Source of the DNA: Halopiger aswanensis
GTDB taxonomy: Archaea > Halobacteriota > Halobacteria > Halobacteriales > Natrialbaceae
Reading direction: 5' to 3'
Assembly: GCF_003610195.1 (NCBI RefSeq)
Contig: NZ_RAPO01000001.1
Span: 806,001 to 870,000 of the forward strand
DNA length: 64,000 nucleotides
Below the pieces are notes generated by a model. It searched no databases. It was not told the DNA's origin and saw nothing but the letters and a program-made list of their open reading frames with translations. Numbering within the stretch: the first letter of the stretch is position 1; every line of letters starts with the position of its first letter. A program made the position numbers and the translations under genes. Positions 1 through 8,608 of this stretch are shown piece after piece.

Positions 1-1
1 G

Positions 2-577
2 GACGCCGACGGCTACGAGGCCGAACACATCCCCGAGAAGATGGCGATGCGCGCCTCGAAGCAGGCCCACATCACGTTCGACGACTGCCGCATCCCCGAG
101 GAGAACCTGATCGGCACCGAGGGTGCAGGCTTCTGGATGATCTCCGATTTCTTCAACCACGGCCGCGTCGCCGTCGCGGGTCACGGACTCGGCATGGCCG
201 CCGCCGCCATCGAGGAAACCTGGGAGTTCACCCACGACCGCGAGGAGTTCGGCCGAACGATCAACGAGTTTCAGGCCGTCCAGCACGGCCTCGCGGACAT
301 GTTGCTCGAGTTCGAGAGCGCCCGGACGCTCACCTGGCGCGCCTGCGAGAAGGTCGCGAACGACGACCACGCCGGCTACTGGGCGGCGCTCGCGAAGACG
401 AAAGCGACCGAGGCTGCCGTCGACGTCTCCGAACAGGGGATGCAGTTCCACGGCGGTCGCTCGGTGTTGGACGAGCGACGAATCGCCCGCGTCTACCGCG
501 ACGCGCGGATTCCGGTCATCTACGAGGGTGCAAACGAGATCCAGCGGAACCTGATCTACAGACAGTCACCGCAGTAG
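2..577 (+). CDS. Acyl-CoA dehydrogenase, C-terminal part (cut by window start)
   Basis: The reading frame is open from base 2 and stops at 577, so only the last 191 residues are present. They match the C-terminal helical domain of acyl-CoA dehydrogenases: a DDCRIPEENLIGTEGAGF stretch ahead of the domain, FGRTINEFQAVQH, and the terminal signature YRDARIPVIYEGANEIQRN. The family oxidises acyl-CoA to trans-2-enoyl-CoA with FAD and passes electrons to ETF. It lies with other beta-oxidation genes (2149-5387) and resembles the complete paralogue at 4236-5387. Chain-length specificity cannot be read from this fragment. Confidence 0.93.
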   Translation, partial: DADGYEAEHIPEKMAMRASKQAHITFDDCRIPEENLIGTEGAGFWMISDFFNHGRVAVAGHGLGMAAAAIEETWEFTHDREEFGRTINEFQAVQHGLADMLLEFESARTLTWRACEKVANDDHAGYWAALAKTKATEAAVDVSEQGMQFHGGRSVLDERRIARVYRDARIPVIYEGANEIQRNLIYRQSPQ

Positions 578-672
578 CGCTGTCGCGAGGCGGTGACAGG
601 AGACGGTGTGAGACGATCGCTGATCCGATACCCGATGTACCGATAGAAAACGCGACTCCCGAACGGGCCGAC

Positions 673-1104
673 TCAGCCACGAGTACGAGTGCGGGCCCGT
701 GCCGGGATATCCGCCTTGTTGTTCGCGTAGGCGCTGTACGCCGCGAGGAGCGCGACGGCCAGCCCCGAGATCGCCGTCCCCGTTGCGAGCTCGCTACTGC
801 CCATCTCGATGACGGCAGGCGAGATGAGCGCCCAGAGCCCGAGCAGGACGGTTAGACCTGCGGCGCCGACGTTCGCCAGCCGGTCCTTCGACAGCCGGTA
901 GAAGTTGTAACCGGCCAGCAGGAAGATGCCCGTTCCGACGAGCGTATCGTTCCAGGTCGCCGCGTCCGTCGACTCGAGGATGAACGGCGAGGCGACGATG
1001 TACAACCCGATCAGCGCAATGAGGGCGCTCAGCCACTGCATCGTGTCCGTGTTCAACGCGTTCCGGTTCCGATCGGTCGCCGTATCGGTTGTTGCATCAC
1101 TCAT
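673..1104 (-). CDS. SPW-repeat membrane protein
   Basis: A 143-residue integral membrane protein with about four hydrophobic helices arranged as two similar halves. Each half has the SPW-type pattern of a Trp near the start of a helix and an S-P pair after it (QWLSALIALIGLYIVASPF and LLGLWALISPAVIEMG). The role of SPW-repeat proteins is unknown. I chose the ATG at 1104 (MSDATTDTATD) over an upstream in-frame codon at 1152, because the added residues look like non-coding sequence. It appears to be a single-gene unit. The family call rests on motif pattern only. Confidence 0.72.
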   Translation of the reverse strand: MSDATTDTATDRNRNALNTDTMQWLSALIALIGLYIVASPFILESTDAATWNDTLVGTGIFLLAGYNFYRLSKDRLANVGAAGLTVLLGLWALISPAVIEMGSSELATGTAISGLAVALLAAYSAYANNKADIPARARTRTRG

Positions 1105-1376
1105 GCTACATGTACAGTAGCTCTCGACGGGCGAAAACGAGCGTGCCTGCACCTGTCGGGAACCCAGTCGGCGCTAATGTCCACCTACAATTGACGGTCA
1201 TCCCTCGTGTCTCGCGGTAGTCGGACCGAACGGACGGTCGATCACGGAGTGTGTATCCGACCGCCGACTCGAGACTCGCGGTTGACTGCCGAGCGTGATT
1301 ACGGCGGGAGAATCGGGACGCGGGAGACGGGAGCGGGAGGGTCGAGTGGAATCGAACCCAATCTGCGCCGACTGGC

Positions 1377-1949
1377 TCAGTTCTCGGTCTGGAGATCTTG
1401 AAACGCCCCCACGAACTCGTCGTGGGAGGACATGCTCGTTACCGTCTCGTCGACAGCCTGCTCGAGTTCGCTGACGCGGTCACAGAGATCCTGGTACTCC
1501 GCGTTCTGTTCGAGTTCTCGCTCCGCTTTCTCGGACTCGAGCAGGGCCTTCTTGGAGACGAGCGCGTAGTACTCCTGGATCGCCGACTCGTAGTCGGACC
1601 GCCCGGAGACGTCGTCGACCATCTCGAGGAGTTCGTCCTTCGAGACCGGTTTGACGAGGTAGTCGTCGAATCCCATCTCGATGATATCGAAGTCGGGATC
1701 GACCGCCGTGACCATGACGACGCGGCAGTCGTACCCCGCCTCGCGGAGCCGCTCGAGGACGTCGTCGCCCGAGAGGCCCGGCATCCGCCGGTCTAAGAGG
1801 ACCACCTCGACGGAGTCGGCCATCTTCTCGAGGGCTTCCTCCCCGTCGTAGGCGGTGTCGACGGCCCAATCGGACTGCAGCCACGCGGCGAACAGGTCAG
1901 CGAGGCGGGACTCGTCGTCGACGACGAGCACCTCGGTCCCCTCACTCAT
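1377..1949 (-). CDS. HalX-type response regulator
   Basis: 190 residues. The first ~120 form a receiver domain: the acidic pair D11-D12, phospho-acceptor D53 in VVLLDRRMPG, a Thr after the fourth strand (VMVTAV) and K100 in YLVKP. The rest is a mostly helical segment ending in a coiled coil (ALLESEKAERELEQNAEYQD), as in the haloarchaeal HalX domain. Such proteins receive phosphate from histidine kinases, but the output of HalX is not established. No kinase gene is adjacent, so the partner is unknown. The ATG at 1949 fits the start of the receiver fold. Confidence 0.88.
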   Translation of the reverse strand: MSEGTEVLVVDDESRLADLFAAWLQSDWAVDTAYDGEEALEKMADSVEVVLLDRRMPGLSGDDVLERLREAGYDCRVVMVTAVDPDFDIIEMGFDDYLVKPVSKDELLEMVDDVSGRSDYESAIQEYYALVSKKALLESEKAERELEQNAEYQDLCDRVSELEQAVDETVTSMSSHDEFVGAFQDLQTEN

Positions 1950-2148
1950 CGGCTGACCCCTCCGTTCCCTTCATCACCCATCATCGATTCCAGCCACGCG
2001 TCATGCATGGCACCTCTGGGTGATAAATCTCGCGACCAAATGACAATCGTATTACGTTACCGTCAAAAGTGCTGAAAGTACCCGATTGTGGGAGGTACTC
2101 GACCGGACGACGTTACAGCTACCGTAGTCGTCTCGTCCGCCGGTGTTC

Positions 2149-4119
2149 TTACTGCCCTTCGAACTCCGGCTCCTCGTCTCCCATGAAGGCGGTAATCCCC
2201 TCCATGAGGTCGTCGGTTGCCATCAGGTGGCCGAACGCCGACGCCTCGTACTCGAGGCCGGCCTCCGTGTCGTCGCGACCGGTGAGCATCGCGCGCTTCG
2301 TGAACTTCTGGGCGATCGGCGGGCCGCCGGCCAGATCGCTCGCCAACTCGAGCGCCGCCTCCTCGAGGGAATCGTTGTCGACGACGTCGTTGACGAAGCC
2401 GTATTCCGCCATGGTTTCGGCGTCGAACCGCTCGGCGGTGAGGATGATCTCCTTCGCGCGGCCCTCGCCGACGATGTGCTTGAGCCGCTGGGTGCCGCCC
2501 CAGCCCGGGAGCAGGCCGAGGTTGAGTTCGGGCTGGCCGAACTCCGAGCGCTCGCTGGCGACCCGCAGGTCCGCGCAGGTCGCCAGTTCCATCCCGCCGC
2601 CGAGACAGTAGCCGTCGATGCCCGCCACGACCGGCACGTCGCAGGCCTCGAGCTTGCCGAACGTCCGCTGGCCCGTCCGGGAGAGCTCCTGGGCCTCGAG
2701 CGGGTCGGCGCCGGCGGCCATGCTCTGGACGTCGGCGCCGGCGGAAAACGCGCGGTCGCCCGCGCCGGTCAACAAGATCGCGCGGACCTCGTCGTCGTCG
2801 GAGAGGTGGTCGATCGCCTCGGAGAGTTCCCCGAGCAGTTCGTTGCTGATCGTGTTCATCCGATGGGGGCGGTCGATCACGATGTGGCCGACGTAGTCGG
2901 CGGGGTACTCGACGCGGATCGTCTCGAACTCGGTCTCGCCCGCGTCTTCTCCCTCGTCCTCGTAGAAGCCGCCCGCCTCGGCGCGCTCGGCGAGGTAGTC
3001 AGCGGGCGCGTAGCGCTCGTGGCCCGTCTCCTCGTAGGCTTCCTCGAGCGTCTCGTGGAGCGTCTCGAGGCCGTAGTCGTCGACGAGCTTCACGGGGCCG
3101 TCGGGGAACCCGGCACCGAGCTGGACGGCCTCGTCGATCGACTCCGGCGGCGCGACGTCGCCGCCGATCAGCTTCGCGGCCTCGTTGGCCATCGTCGCCA
3201 GCAGCCGGCGCTCGACGAGGTCGGACTGCTCGTCGGTCGGAATGTCGACGCCGCCGTTCTCGTAGTCGTAGAACCCCTTGCCCGTTTTCTTGCCGAGCTC
3301 CTCGTTCTCGACCTTCTCCTCGAGCAGCGGCGCCGGTTCGTAGGCCTCGCCCAGCACCTCGTGCATGTAGTCGAGCACGTGGTAGCTGACGTCGTTGCCG
3401 ACCTGATCGCCCAACTCGAAGCTCCCCATCGGCAGCCCCATGCCGTACTTGGTCGTCGAGTCGACCTCGGCGATGGTCGCCTCGTCGTTGCTCACGAGCC
3501 AGCAGGCCTCGTTCATCAGCGGCACGAGAATGCGGTTCACGATGAAGCCGGGCGAGTCCTTGTGGACGCGCACGGGCGTCTTGCCGAAGTCCGCCGCCAG
3601 GTCCGCGACCGTCTCGAGGGTCTCCTCGGCCGTCTCGGCGCCCGTGATCACCTCGACGAGGTCCATCCGCACCGGCGGGTTGAAAAAGTGCATGCCGCAG
3701 AACCGCTCGGGCCGTTCCGTCACCTCGGCCAGTTCCGTAATCGAGAGGCTCGAGGTGTTCGTCGCGAAGATCGCCTCGTCGTTGGCGTGGGCCTCGAGTT
3801 CCCCGTAGACGTCCTTCTTGATCTCCATCTGCTCGGGGACGGCCTCGATGACGACGTCGGCGTCCGCGACGGCTTCCTCCATGTCGACCAGCGGCGTCAC
3901 GCGCTCCAAGGCGGCGTCGGCTTCCTCCTGTGAGAGCTGATCCTTCTCCGCGAGCTTGTCGAGCGACCACTCGATCTGGTCGTAGCCGTTCTGGACGAAC
4001 TCGTCTTTGATGTCTCGCATCGTCACGTCGTAGCCCGCGATCGCGGCGACCTCCGCGATGCCGTGGCCCATATTCCCTGCGCCGAGAACTGCGACGGTGT
4101 TGATATCTTCCAACTCCAT
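2149..4119 (-). CDS. Fused 3-hydroxyacyl-CoA dehydrogenase / enoyl-CoA hydratase
   Basis: A 656-residue bifunctional beta-oxidation enzyme. Residues ~7-290 are 3-hydroxyacyl-CoA dehydrogenase: the NAD-binding VLGAGNMGHG (G13-x-G15-x-x-G18) and catalytic His near 144 in CGMHFFNPP. A second dehydrogenase C-terminal segment follows, then a crotonase-fold hydratase from ~395 (AFSAGADVQS, YCLGGGMELA, GLLPGWGGTQRL). The order dehydrogenase-then-hydratase is the reverse of bacterial FadB and is common in archaea. It would hydrate enoyl-CoA and oxidise the product. I prefer the ATG at 4119; a GTG two codons upstream (4125) is also possible. It is divergent from the acyl-CoA dehydrogenase at 4236, which performs the preceding step. 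Confidence 0.93.
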   Translation of the reverse strand: MELEDINTVAVLGAGNMGHGIAEVAAIAGYDVTMRDIKDEFVQNGYDQIEWSLDKLAEKDQLSQEEADAALERVTPLVDMEEAVADADVVIEAVPEQMEIKKDVYGELEAHANDEAIFATNTSSLSITELAEVTERPERFCGMHFFNPPVRMDLVEVITGAETAEETLETVADLAADFGKTPVRVHKDSPGFIVNRILVPLMNEACWLVSNDEATIAEVDSTTKYGMGLPMGSFELGDQVGNDVSYHVLDYMHEVLGEAYEPAPLLEEKVENEELGKKTGKGFYDYENGGVDIPTDEQSDLVERRLLATMANEAAKLIGGDVAPPESIDEAVQLGAGFPDGPVKLVDDYGLETLHETLEEAYEETGHERYAPADYLAERAEAGGFYEDEGEDAGETEFETIRVEYPADYVGHIVIDRPHRMNTISNELLGELSEAIDHLSDDDEVRAILLTGAGDRAFSAGADVQSMAAGADPLEAQELSRTGQRTFGKLEACDVPVVAGIDGYCLGGGMELATCADLRVASERSEFGQPELNLGLLPGWGGTQRLKHIVGEGRAKEIILTAERFDAETMAEYGFVNDVVDNDSLEEAALELASDLAGGPPIAQKFTKRAMLTGRDDTEAGLEYEASAFGHLMATDDLMEGITAFMGDEEPEFEGQ

Positions 4120-4202
4120 GGACACTCATGCGATGGGGAGTCGTTTGAACGTTTCCCCACTTCATTGGAAAAACTATGTTTAGGTTTATGTCTGGTTACA
4201 AA

Positions 4203-4216
4203 GATCTTTATCGATC
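4203..4216 (+). promoter_or_regulatory. TATA-box promoter of the acyl-CoA dehydrogenase gene
   Basis: An AT-rich ATCTTTATCG stretch lies about 28 bases before the ATG at 4236. That is the usual TATA-to-start spacing for a leaderless haloarchaeal transcript. It sits in the 116-bp gap between two divergent beta-oxidation genes. Confidence 0.5.
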
Positions 4217-4235
4217 GGCATAGACATACTGACTC

Positions 4236-5387
4236 ATGGAGTTCGGTCTCACGGACGAACAACGGCAGATTCGGGAAGAAATCCAGCGGTTCGCGGAAAA
4301 CGAAATCGTTCCCCAGGCCGCGGAGTACGACCGCGAAGAGAAGTTCCCCCACGACATCGTCGACGAAGCCGCCGAGATGGGGCTGACCGGCGCGCACATC
4401 CCGATGGAGTACGGCGGCGCCGGCTACTCGATCCTCGATACCGCGATCATCACCGAGGAACTGTTCTCCTACGATCCCGGCATCGCCCTCTCGATCGTCT
4501 CCACCTCCTTCGGCTGCGAGGCGATCATGAACTTCGGCACCGAGGACCAGAAGGAACGCTTCCTCGAGCCGGTCGCTCGAGGAGAGCAGATCTCGGGCGC
4601 GGCGATTTCGGAACCCGACACCGGCTCGGACGTCTCCTCCGTCTCGACGCGCGCGGAGAAGGACGGCGACGAGTGGGTCATCAACGGCAACAAGATGTGG
4701 ATCACCAACGGTTCCGTCGGCGACTTCTTCGTCGTCCTCTGCAAGACCGATCCCGACGCCGAGGGGCGGTACAACGGGTTCAGTCAGATCGTCGTCGAGT
4801 CGGATCGCGACGGCTTCTCCGCCGAGAAGATCACCGGAAAACTGGGCATCCGGGCCTCGGACACCGCCGAACTCGTCTTCGACGACGTTCGCGTCCCCGA
4901 GGAGAACCTCATCGGCACGCGCGACGCCGCCTTCATGCAGCAGATGCAGTTCTTCGACGAAACCCGCGTCGCCGTCGCCGCCCAGGGCGTCGGCATCGCG
5001 AAGGGCGCCACCCGCGCGGCCCTCGAGTACGCCCAGGACCGCGAGCAGTTCGGCAAGTCGATCTCGGAGTTCCAGGCCATCCAGCACAAGCTCGCGGAGA
5101 TGGCCACCGACACCGAAGCCGCGCGCAACCTGACCTACAAGGCCGCCTGGAACGTCGACCAGGGCGAGGACATCACGAAACTCGCCTCGATGGCCAAGGA
5201 GTACGCCTCCCGCGTCGCGGTCGACGTCGCGGACGAGGCCGTCCAGATCCACGGCGGCGCCGGCTACGTGGACGACTTCCCCGTCGAGCGGTTCTACCGC
5301 GACGCCAAGATCACCCAGATCTACGAGGGGACGACGGAGATCCAGAAGAACGTCATCGCGCGGGAGATGCTCGGCAAAGGTTTCTGA
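4236..5387 (+). CDS. Acyl-CoA dehydrogenase
   Basis: A complete 383-residue acyl-CoA dehydrogenase, the normal family length. N-terminal helices (MEFGLTDEQRQIREEIQRF) are followed by the beta-domain with the FAD/substrate-binding stretch AISEPDTGSDVSS and MWITNGSVGDFF, then the C-terminal helical domain with DREQFGKSISEFQAIQH and the closing YEGTTEIQKNVIAREMLGKG. The catalytic base is normally the Glu of the YEGTTEIQ motif. It works with the divergent fused hydroxyacyl-CoA dehydrogenase/hydratase at 2149-4119. Its 3' end runs straight into a dispersed hairpin repeat. Confidence 0.95.
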   Translation: MEFGLTDEQRQIREEIQRFAENEIVPQAAEYDREEKFPHDIVDEAAEMGLTGAHIPMEYGGAGYSILDTAIITEELFSYDPGIALSIVSTSFGCEAIMNFGTEDQKERFLEPVARGEQISGAAISEPDTGSDVSSVSTRAEKDGDEWVINGNKMWITNGSVGDFFVVLCKTDPDAEGRYNGFSQIVVESDRDGFSAEKITGKLGIRASDTAELVFDDVRVPEENLIGTRDAAFMQQMQFFDETRVAVAAQGVGIAKGATRAALEYAQDREQFGKSISEFQAIQHKLAEMATDTEAARNLTYKAAWNVDQGEDITKLASMAKEYASRVAVDVADEAVQIHGGAGYVDDFPVERFYRDAKITQIYEGTTEIQKNVIAREMLGKGF

Positions 5388-5509
5388 GACGAAGTTTTGC
5401 TCTGCGGGTCGCCCGGAGGCGACCCTCGGCAAAATTCGATTAAAACGCTCCTCCCGCCGGTCGCTCACGGAGAACGTTTGGGTGGTAGCCTGCCCTTCCC
5501 CGGGTCGCG
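5388..5509 (+). repeat. Dispersed 3'-UTR hairpin repeat, copy 1
   Basis: This begins directly at the acyl-CoA dehydrogenase stop codon. Conserved blocks are ACGAAGTTTTGC, then a GC-rich hairpin (GGGTCGCC with GGCGACCC), then CGGCAAAATTCGATTAAAA, CTCCTCC, and a distal CCTGCCCTTCCCCGGGTCGCG. The same blocks in the same order occur on the minus strand at 40303-40546, also directly after a stop codon, but with different hairpins between them. It may act as a transcript end or a mobile REP/MITE-like unit. No protein is evident. Confidence 0.7.
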
Positions 5510-5632
5510 TGCTCGACGAGTTCCGTCGAGCACGCTCCCGACCACGTTCGTTTTCGAGTCGACCGTGACAGCAGATCCACAGTCTGCTGTCTGTGGACGG
5601 AGTTCGAGCAGAGACGCTCGAGCCGCCGTCCG

Positions 5633-6118
5633 TCACGAATCCGAGTCGGAGTCAGAGTCGGTATCGCCGTCGTCGCTATCCGAGTCCGTATCCGTGTCAC
5701 CGTCGTCACTGTCGGAATCCGAATCAGTATCGCCGTTCCCGCCGTCCGAATCGGTGTCCGTATCGGTATCCGTGCCGCCTCTCGAGCGGCCCGTTTCGGG
5801 CGTCGATGCGATTGGGTCGGCGGAGCGGGTTCGGTCTGGGACCGCTGCGTCCGCCTCGCTGCGTTCGGTACTCGAGACATCGTCCCCAGGAGACGGCGGT
5901 TCGGCTCCGATCGTGTAGAGGAACACGGGCGGCACGAGATAGCTGCCGATAGCGAGCGCCGCGAACCACGGATCGACGAACACGAGGATGCCGAAGATCG
6001 CCAGCGCCGCTGTCGCAGCCGTGTGGATCGCCGTAGCAGTATAGCGACGATAGAACGACCAGAACCGCCGGAGACGACGGGGGACGGTCACGAGCACGGT
6101 CGACGAGACGAGCACCAT
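5633..6118 (-). CDS. Small membrane protein with Asp/Ser/Thr-rich acidic tail
   Basis: About 161 residues from the ATG at 6118; a GTG at 6151 would add 11. The N-terminal half holds basic residues followed by two hydrophobic helices (TAATAALAIFGILVFVDPWF and AALAIGSYLVPPVFLYTIG). The second half is disordered and ends in a DSDSDSDDGDTDTD-type repeat. The function is unknown. The tail repeat could make alleles length-variable. It is divergent from the glycosylase gene that starts at 6248. Confidence 0.6.
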   Translation of the reverse strand: MVLVSSTVLVTVPRRLRRFWSFYRRYTATAIHTAATAALAIFGILVFVDPWFAALAIGSYLVPPVFLYTIGAEPPSPGDDVSSTERSEADAAVPDRTRSADPIASTPETGRSRGGTDTDTDTDSDGGNGDTDSDSDSDDGDTDTDSDSDDGDTDSDSDSDS

Positions 6119-6247
6119 TACTGCACCGTACGAGGTCCAGCGAGAAACCACTTTGTCGGGTGGGCGCCTCGAGTTCGACGTCCGATGCTGGCGCCAACCG
6201 AGACGCCTTTCCGCTCGCGGTCCCGTATTCCGGTATCCGACCGGAAC

Positions 6248-6667
6248 ATGTCGAACATGCTAACCGACGCCGAACCCGTCCTGCGACGCGACCCCGTCAT
6301 GGAACAACTGATCGAGACCCACGAGCCGTACGTCGAACCAGACTGGAGCGAGTACGAACGGCTCTGCATCTCGATCATCAACCAGCAGCTCTCGACCGCG
6401 AGCGCGATGGCCGTCCGCGAGCGCGTGTTCGAACTCCTCGAGGGCGAGGTGACGCCGGAAACCGTGCTCGCCGCCGAGGACGAAGCGCTCCGGGACGCCG
6501 GCCTCTCGCGCAGCAAGATCGAGTACATGCGAAACGCTGCGCAGGCGTTTCAGGAAAACGACTACACGCAGGAAGCGCTGGCCGACCACTCCGACGAGGA
6601 GGTGATCGACCGCCTCACCGAGATCAAGGGAATCGGCGAGTGGACCGCGAACATGTACCTCCTTTAA
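6248..6667 (+). pseudogene. Host DNA-3-methyladenine glycosylase, 5' fragment (interrupted by the element)
   Basis: The N-terminal ~135 codons of an AlkA/HhH-GPD DNA glycosylase (base excision repair of alkylated purines). It includes the LCISIINQQLSTASA helix region and the helix-hairpin-helix core LTEIKGIGEWTA. The reading continues into the attachment core ATG TAC CTC CTT and hits TAA at 6665, supplied by the element. The catalytic Asp expected shortly after the hairpin is missing here and lies in the 3' fragment at 23526. The start is ATG 6248 or ATG 6257; alignment with the element-borne copy (MIDEAIPVLR) favours 6257. The product should be inactive. Confidence 0.93.
6653..6663 (+). other. 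Left attachment core (attL)
   Basis: ATGTACCTCCT, identical to 23526-23536. On the host side it is preceded by CGAAC; on the element side it is followed by TTAACTC. The first three bases are a Met codon of the host gene, so the core lies in a conserved coding segment right after the helix-hairpin-helix motif. Confidence 0.9.
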
Positions 6668-6697
6668 CTCAGTATCTATACACAAAGTATATACAAA
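6664..6697 (+). promoter_or_regulatory. Left-end inverted-repeat arm and inward promoter
   Basis: TTAACTC (6664-6670) is the exact inverted partner of GAGTTAA at 23519-23525. Beyond it, the left arm AGTATCTATACAC resembles the right arm read inward (AGTGTATCTACACC). GTATATACAAA (6687-6697) also recurs, inverted, at 23457-23467. It lies ~28 bases before the ATG at 6719 and so can serve as TATA box for the integrase operon, and possibly as a recombinase arm site. Confidence 0.65.
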
Positions 6698-6718
6698 CAA
6701 TCTCCCTCGATAGACAGT

Positions 6719-7318
6719 ATGGGAGAAGCAAAAGAAGGGACGGAGGAAGACGATGCAAACAAACGCGTTACAGTCCCATGCCGCGTCCACCCGGAGACCC
6801 GCGACGAATGGCACGACTTCGTTGACGACTCTGATGAATGGGACAGCGTCTCTGACCTTATCCGCGGAGCTGTTTACCGGGAGATAGACGGTTGGTACAC
6901 CCAGCCCGGGGCACCGGCAGGAGGAAGCGTTGAAGCAGACGTAGACCTCGACCCTGTGCTCGATGCTCTCAACAACCTCAGTGACGACATCAACTCTATC
7001 GAGGACCGCCTCGATAACATTGAAGACCAAGAACACGATATGATGACTCTGCTGGCCGAGGACATCCGGGAGTTAATTCCCCAAGTAAACGACACCAGCG
7101 AGGTCGAGAAAATCGAAGCTGACCCCCGTAAAACAGTGAAATTCCTCGCTGAAGAAGCAGGGAGCATTGATGCAATCATAGATACTGTCAGTGCCCGACG
7201 TGGAGTCCGAGAGGGCAAGGTGCGAAACGCTATTGACAAACTCAAAGAGGACCTGCCTGCCAGCATCAACGAAGTACAAGTGAACGAAGGAGACCATCGA
7301 CTCGTTGAGGTCCGATAG
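6719..7318 (+). CDS. Putative ribbon-helix-helix/coiled-coil protein coupled to the integrase
   Basis: 199 residues, first gene of the element. Residues ~15-55 (KRVTVPCRVHPETRDEWHDF then VSDLIRGAVYREI) have the strand-helix-helix pattern of a ribbon-helix-helix DNA-binding domain. Residues ~75-105 form an acidic coiled coil. The last ~70 (KTVKFLAEEAGSIDAIIDTV, REGKVRNAIDKLK) look like a helix-turn-helix. Its stop codon abuts the integrase ATG, so the two are co-transcribed from the promoter at the left end. A recombination directionality factor or repressor of the integrase is a reasonable inference; no sequence match proves it. Confidence 0.65.
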   Translation: MGEAKEGTEEDDANKRVTVPCRVHPETRDEWHDFVDDSDEWDSVSDLIRGAVYREIDGWYTQPGAPAGGSVEADVDLDPVLDALNNLSDDINSIEDRLDNIEDQEHDMMTLLAEDIRELIPQVNDTSEVEKIEADPRKTVKFLAEEAGSIDAIIDTVSARRGVREGKVRNAIDKLKEDLPASINEVQVNEGDHRLVEVR

Positions 7319-8305
7319 ATGCCCCGGGAGGACTACGACTGGCATATCGACTACATCGAAGAGTGGCTACTGTTCTACAAGTCCGCCCGCCCACGTAGCT
7401 ACGACACAAGGCGTTCAGAAATCCGGCAATTCGACGAATGGGCATCGGAACAAGGGATAGATTCTATCGAAGAAGTCACGTACAGAACCCTCAAGCGATT
7501 CGCTATCGAGCAAAACGAAGACTATGCTCCAAAAACCGTAGCTGGCCGAGTCCAGGCAATTAAGAAATGTTTGGACGAGGCGTATCGAGACGAGGTCATA
7601 GACGAACATCCTCTACCCCGAGACTGGAGTATGGATGAATGGGGGATTAACGAGAACAAGACTCTACGCCAGCAATACCTCGAAGAACACGACCTAACTG
7701 AAGGAGTCACGGAGGACGAGTGGAGGCAACTGCGAGCAAACGTCCGTTCCCCCCGAACTCGTAATCAACTGCTCATCGACCTTCTCTGGACTACTGGAGC
7801 ACGTGCCAGTGAGATAGTCAATCTCACATTGGATGACATTGACCAAGATAATCGCATCATAGAGATACCTGACCGTAAGAAGAGCGACCCAGACGCAACC
7901 CGGAAGGTGAGTTATCTCCCTGTATGTGACCAACCCCTCACCGCTTGGCTGACAGACCGAAAACGGTACCAGTGTCTCAAAGACGCTGACGAGGACTGGC
8001 TCTTCTGTTCACGGAAGACCGCTCCCATGTATCCAGACCTTGTCTCCGAAATCGTGCGCGAATCTGCCTGGGAAGCAGGGATACAGAAAGTGATTGGTCA
8101 AGACTCACAGGGTCGAGACCTCCATTATATCAATGCTCATGCTCTCCGTCACGGCCACGGTACATGGGCTTCAGACCGGGTTGGCATCCACCGAGTACAG
8201 TCCCAGCTTGGACACGCATCTGTAGAGTTGACGGAGTCCACGTACACTCACACTGAGACTGAAGACGAAGAGAATCCGTATCACGACCTTAGCCTCGACG
8301 ATTGA
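7319..8305 (+). CDS. Tyrosine site-specific recombinase (element integrase)
   Basis: 328 residues. Residues ~8-100 form a SAM-like core-binding domain (phage integrase N-terminal type); ~125-315 form the catalytic domain. The catalytic set is visible: R162 in TTGARASEIV, a Lys at 187/188 in the beta-hairpin (DRKKSD), H274-x-x-R277 in HALRHGHG, H299 in QLGHAS and nucleophile Y309 in STYTHT. It should act at the ATGTACCTCCT core, with the TTAACTC/GAGTTAA arms as binding half-sites. It lies second in the left-end operon. The attachment core is not retained inside this gene. Confidence 0.95.
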   Translation: MPREDYDWHIDYIEEWLLFYKSARPRSYDTRRSEIRQFDEWASEQGIDSIEEVTYRTLKRFAIEQNEDYAPKTVAGRVQAIKKCLDEAYRDEVIDEHPLPRDWSMDEWGINENKTLRQQYLEEHDLTEGVTEDEWRQLRANVRSPRTRNQLLIDLLWTTGARASEIVNLTLDDIDQDNRIIEIPDRKKSDPDATRKVSYLPVCDQPLTAWLTDRKRYQCLKDADEDWLFCSRKTAPMYPDLVSEIVRESAWEAGIQKVIGQDSQGRDLHYINAHALRHGHGTWASDRVGIHRVQSQLGHASVELTESTYTHTETEDEENPYHDLSLDD

Positions 8306-8608
8306 CCGAGTGAACGCGTCCACAACGTGGAGAGTATCGCAGATGGGGCAAAATATTATTTTATTAGAGGAGTGGTGAGAGAGTGTGGATTACTCTGAGA
8401 GACCGTTCTGATGAGAGGCGCGTTTTCGACCGTTTCAGCGAGTTGTCGCTCTGTGCCCACGGCGTTGTAGCCCCACATCTCCTAGTACTTGTCTAGTACT
8501 ATATTTACTAACTAACACTAAAACCACTGTTTAACAAGGGGGTGTTCCAGATAACTAACACAGGCTGTGAATAAATTAATAGGGGTAGGGTGCGTGGTTC
8601 TTATCAAG
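8306..8608 (+). promoter_or_regulatory. Intergenic region with CTAGTACT direct repeat and promoter
   Basis: No gene seen. CTAGTACT occurs at 8482-8489 and 8493-8500, 11 bp apart (one helical turn), running into ACTATATTTA, a TATA-like stretch. This looks like an operator overlapping a promoter. A second AT-rich stretch, ATAAATTAATA (8569-8580), lies ~34 bases before the ATG at 8609 and may be the TATA box for that gene. Confidence 0.45.

Noticed and set aside
1335-1365. tRNA on the minus strand (GGGTTCGATTCC motif)
   Set aside because: The flanking bases do not form the five-bp T-stem, and no acceptor or anticodon arm can be drawn.
2143-3933. 596-residue plus-strand ORF over the fused beta-oxidation gene
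   Set aside because: Shadow frame; the minus-strand protein has all dehydrogenase and hydratase motifs.
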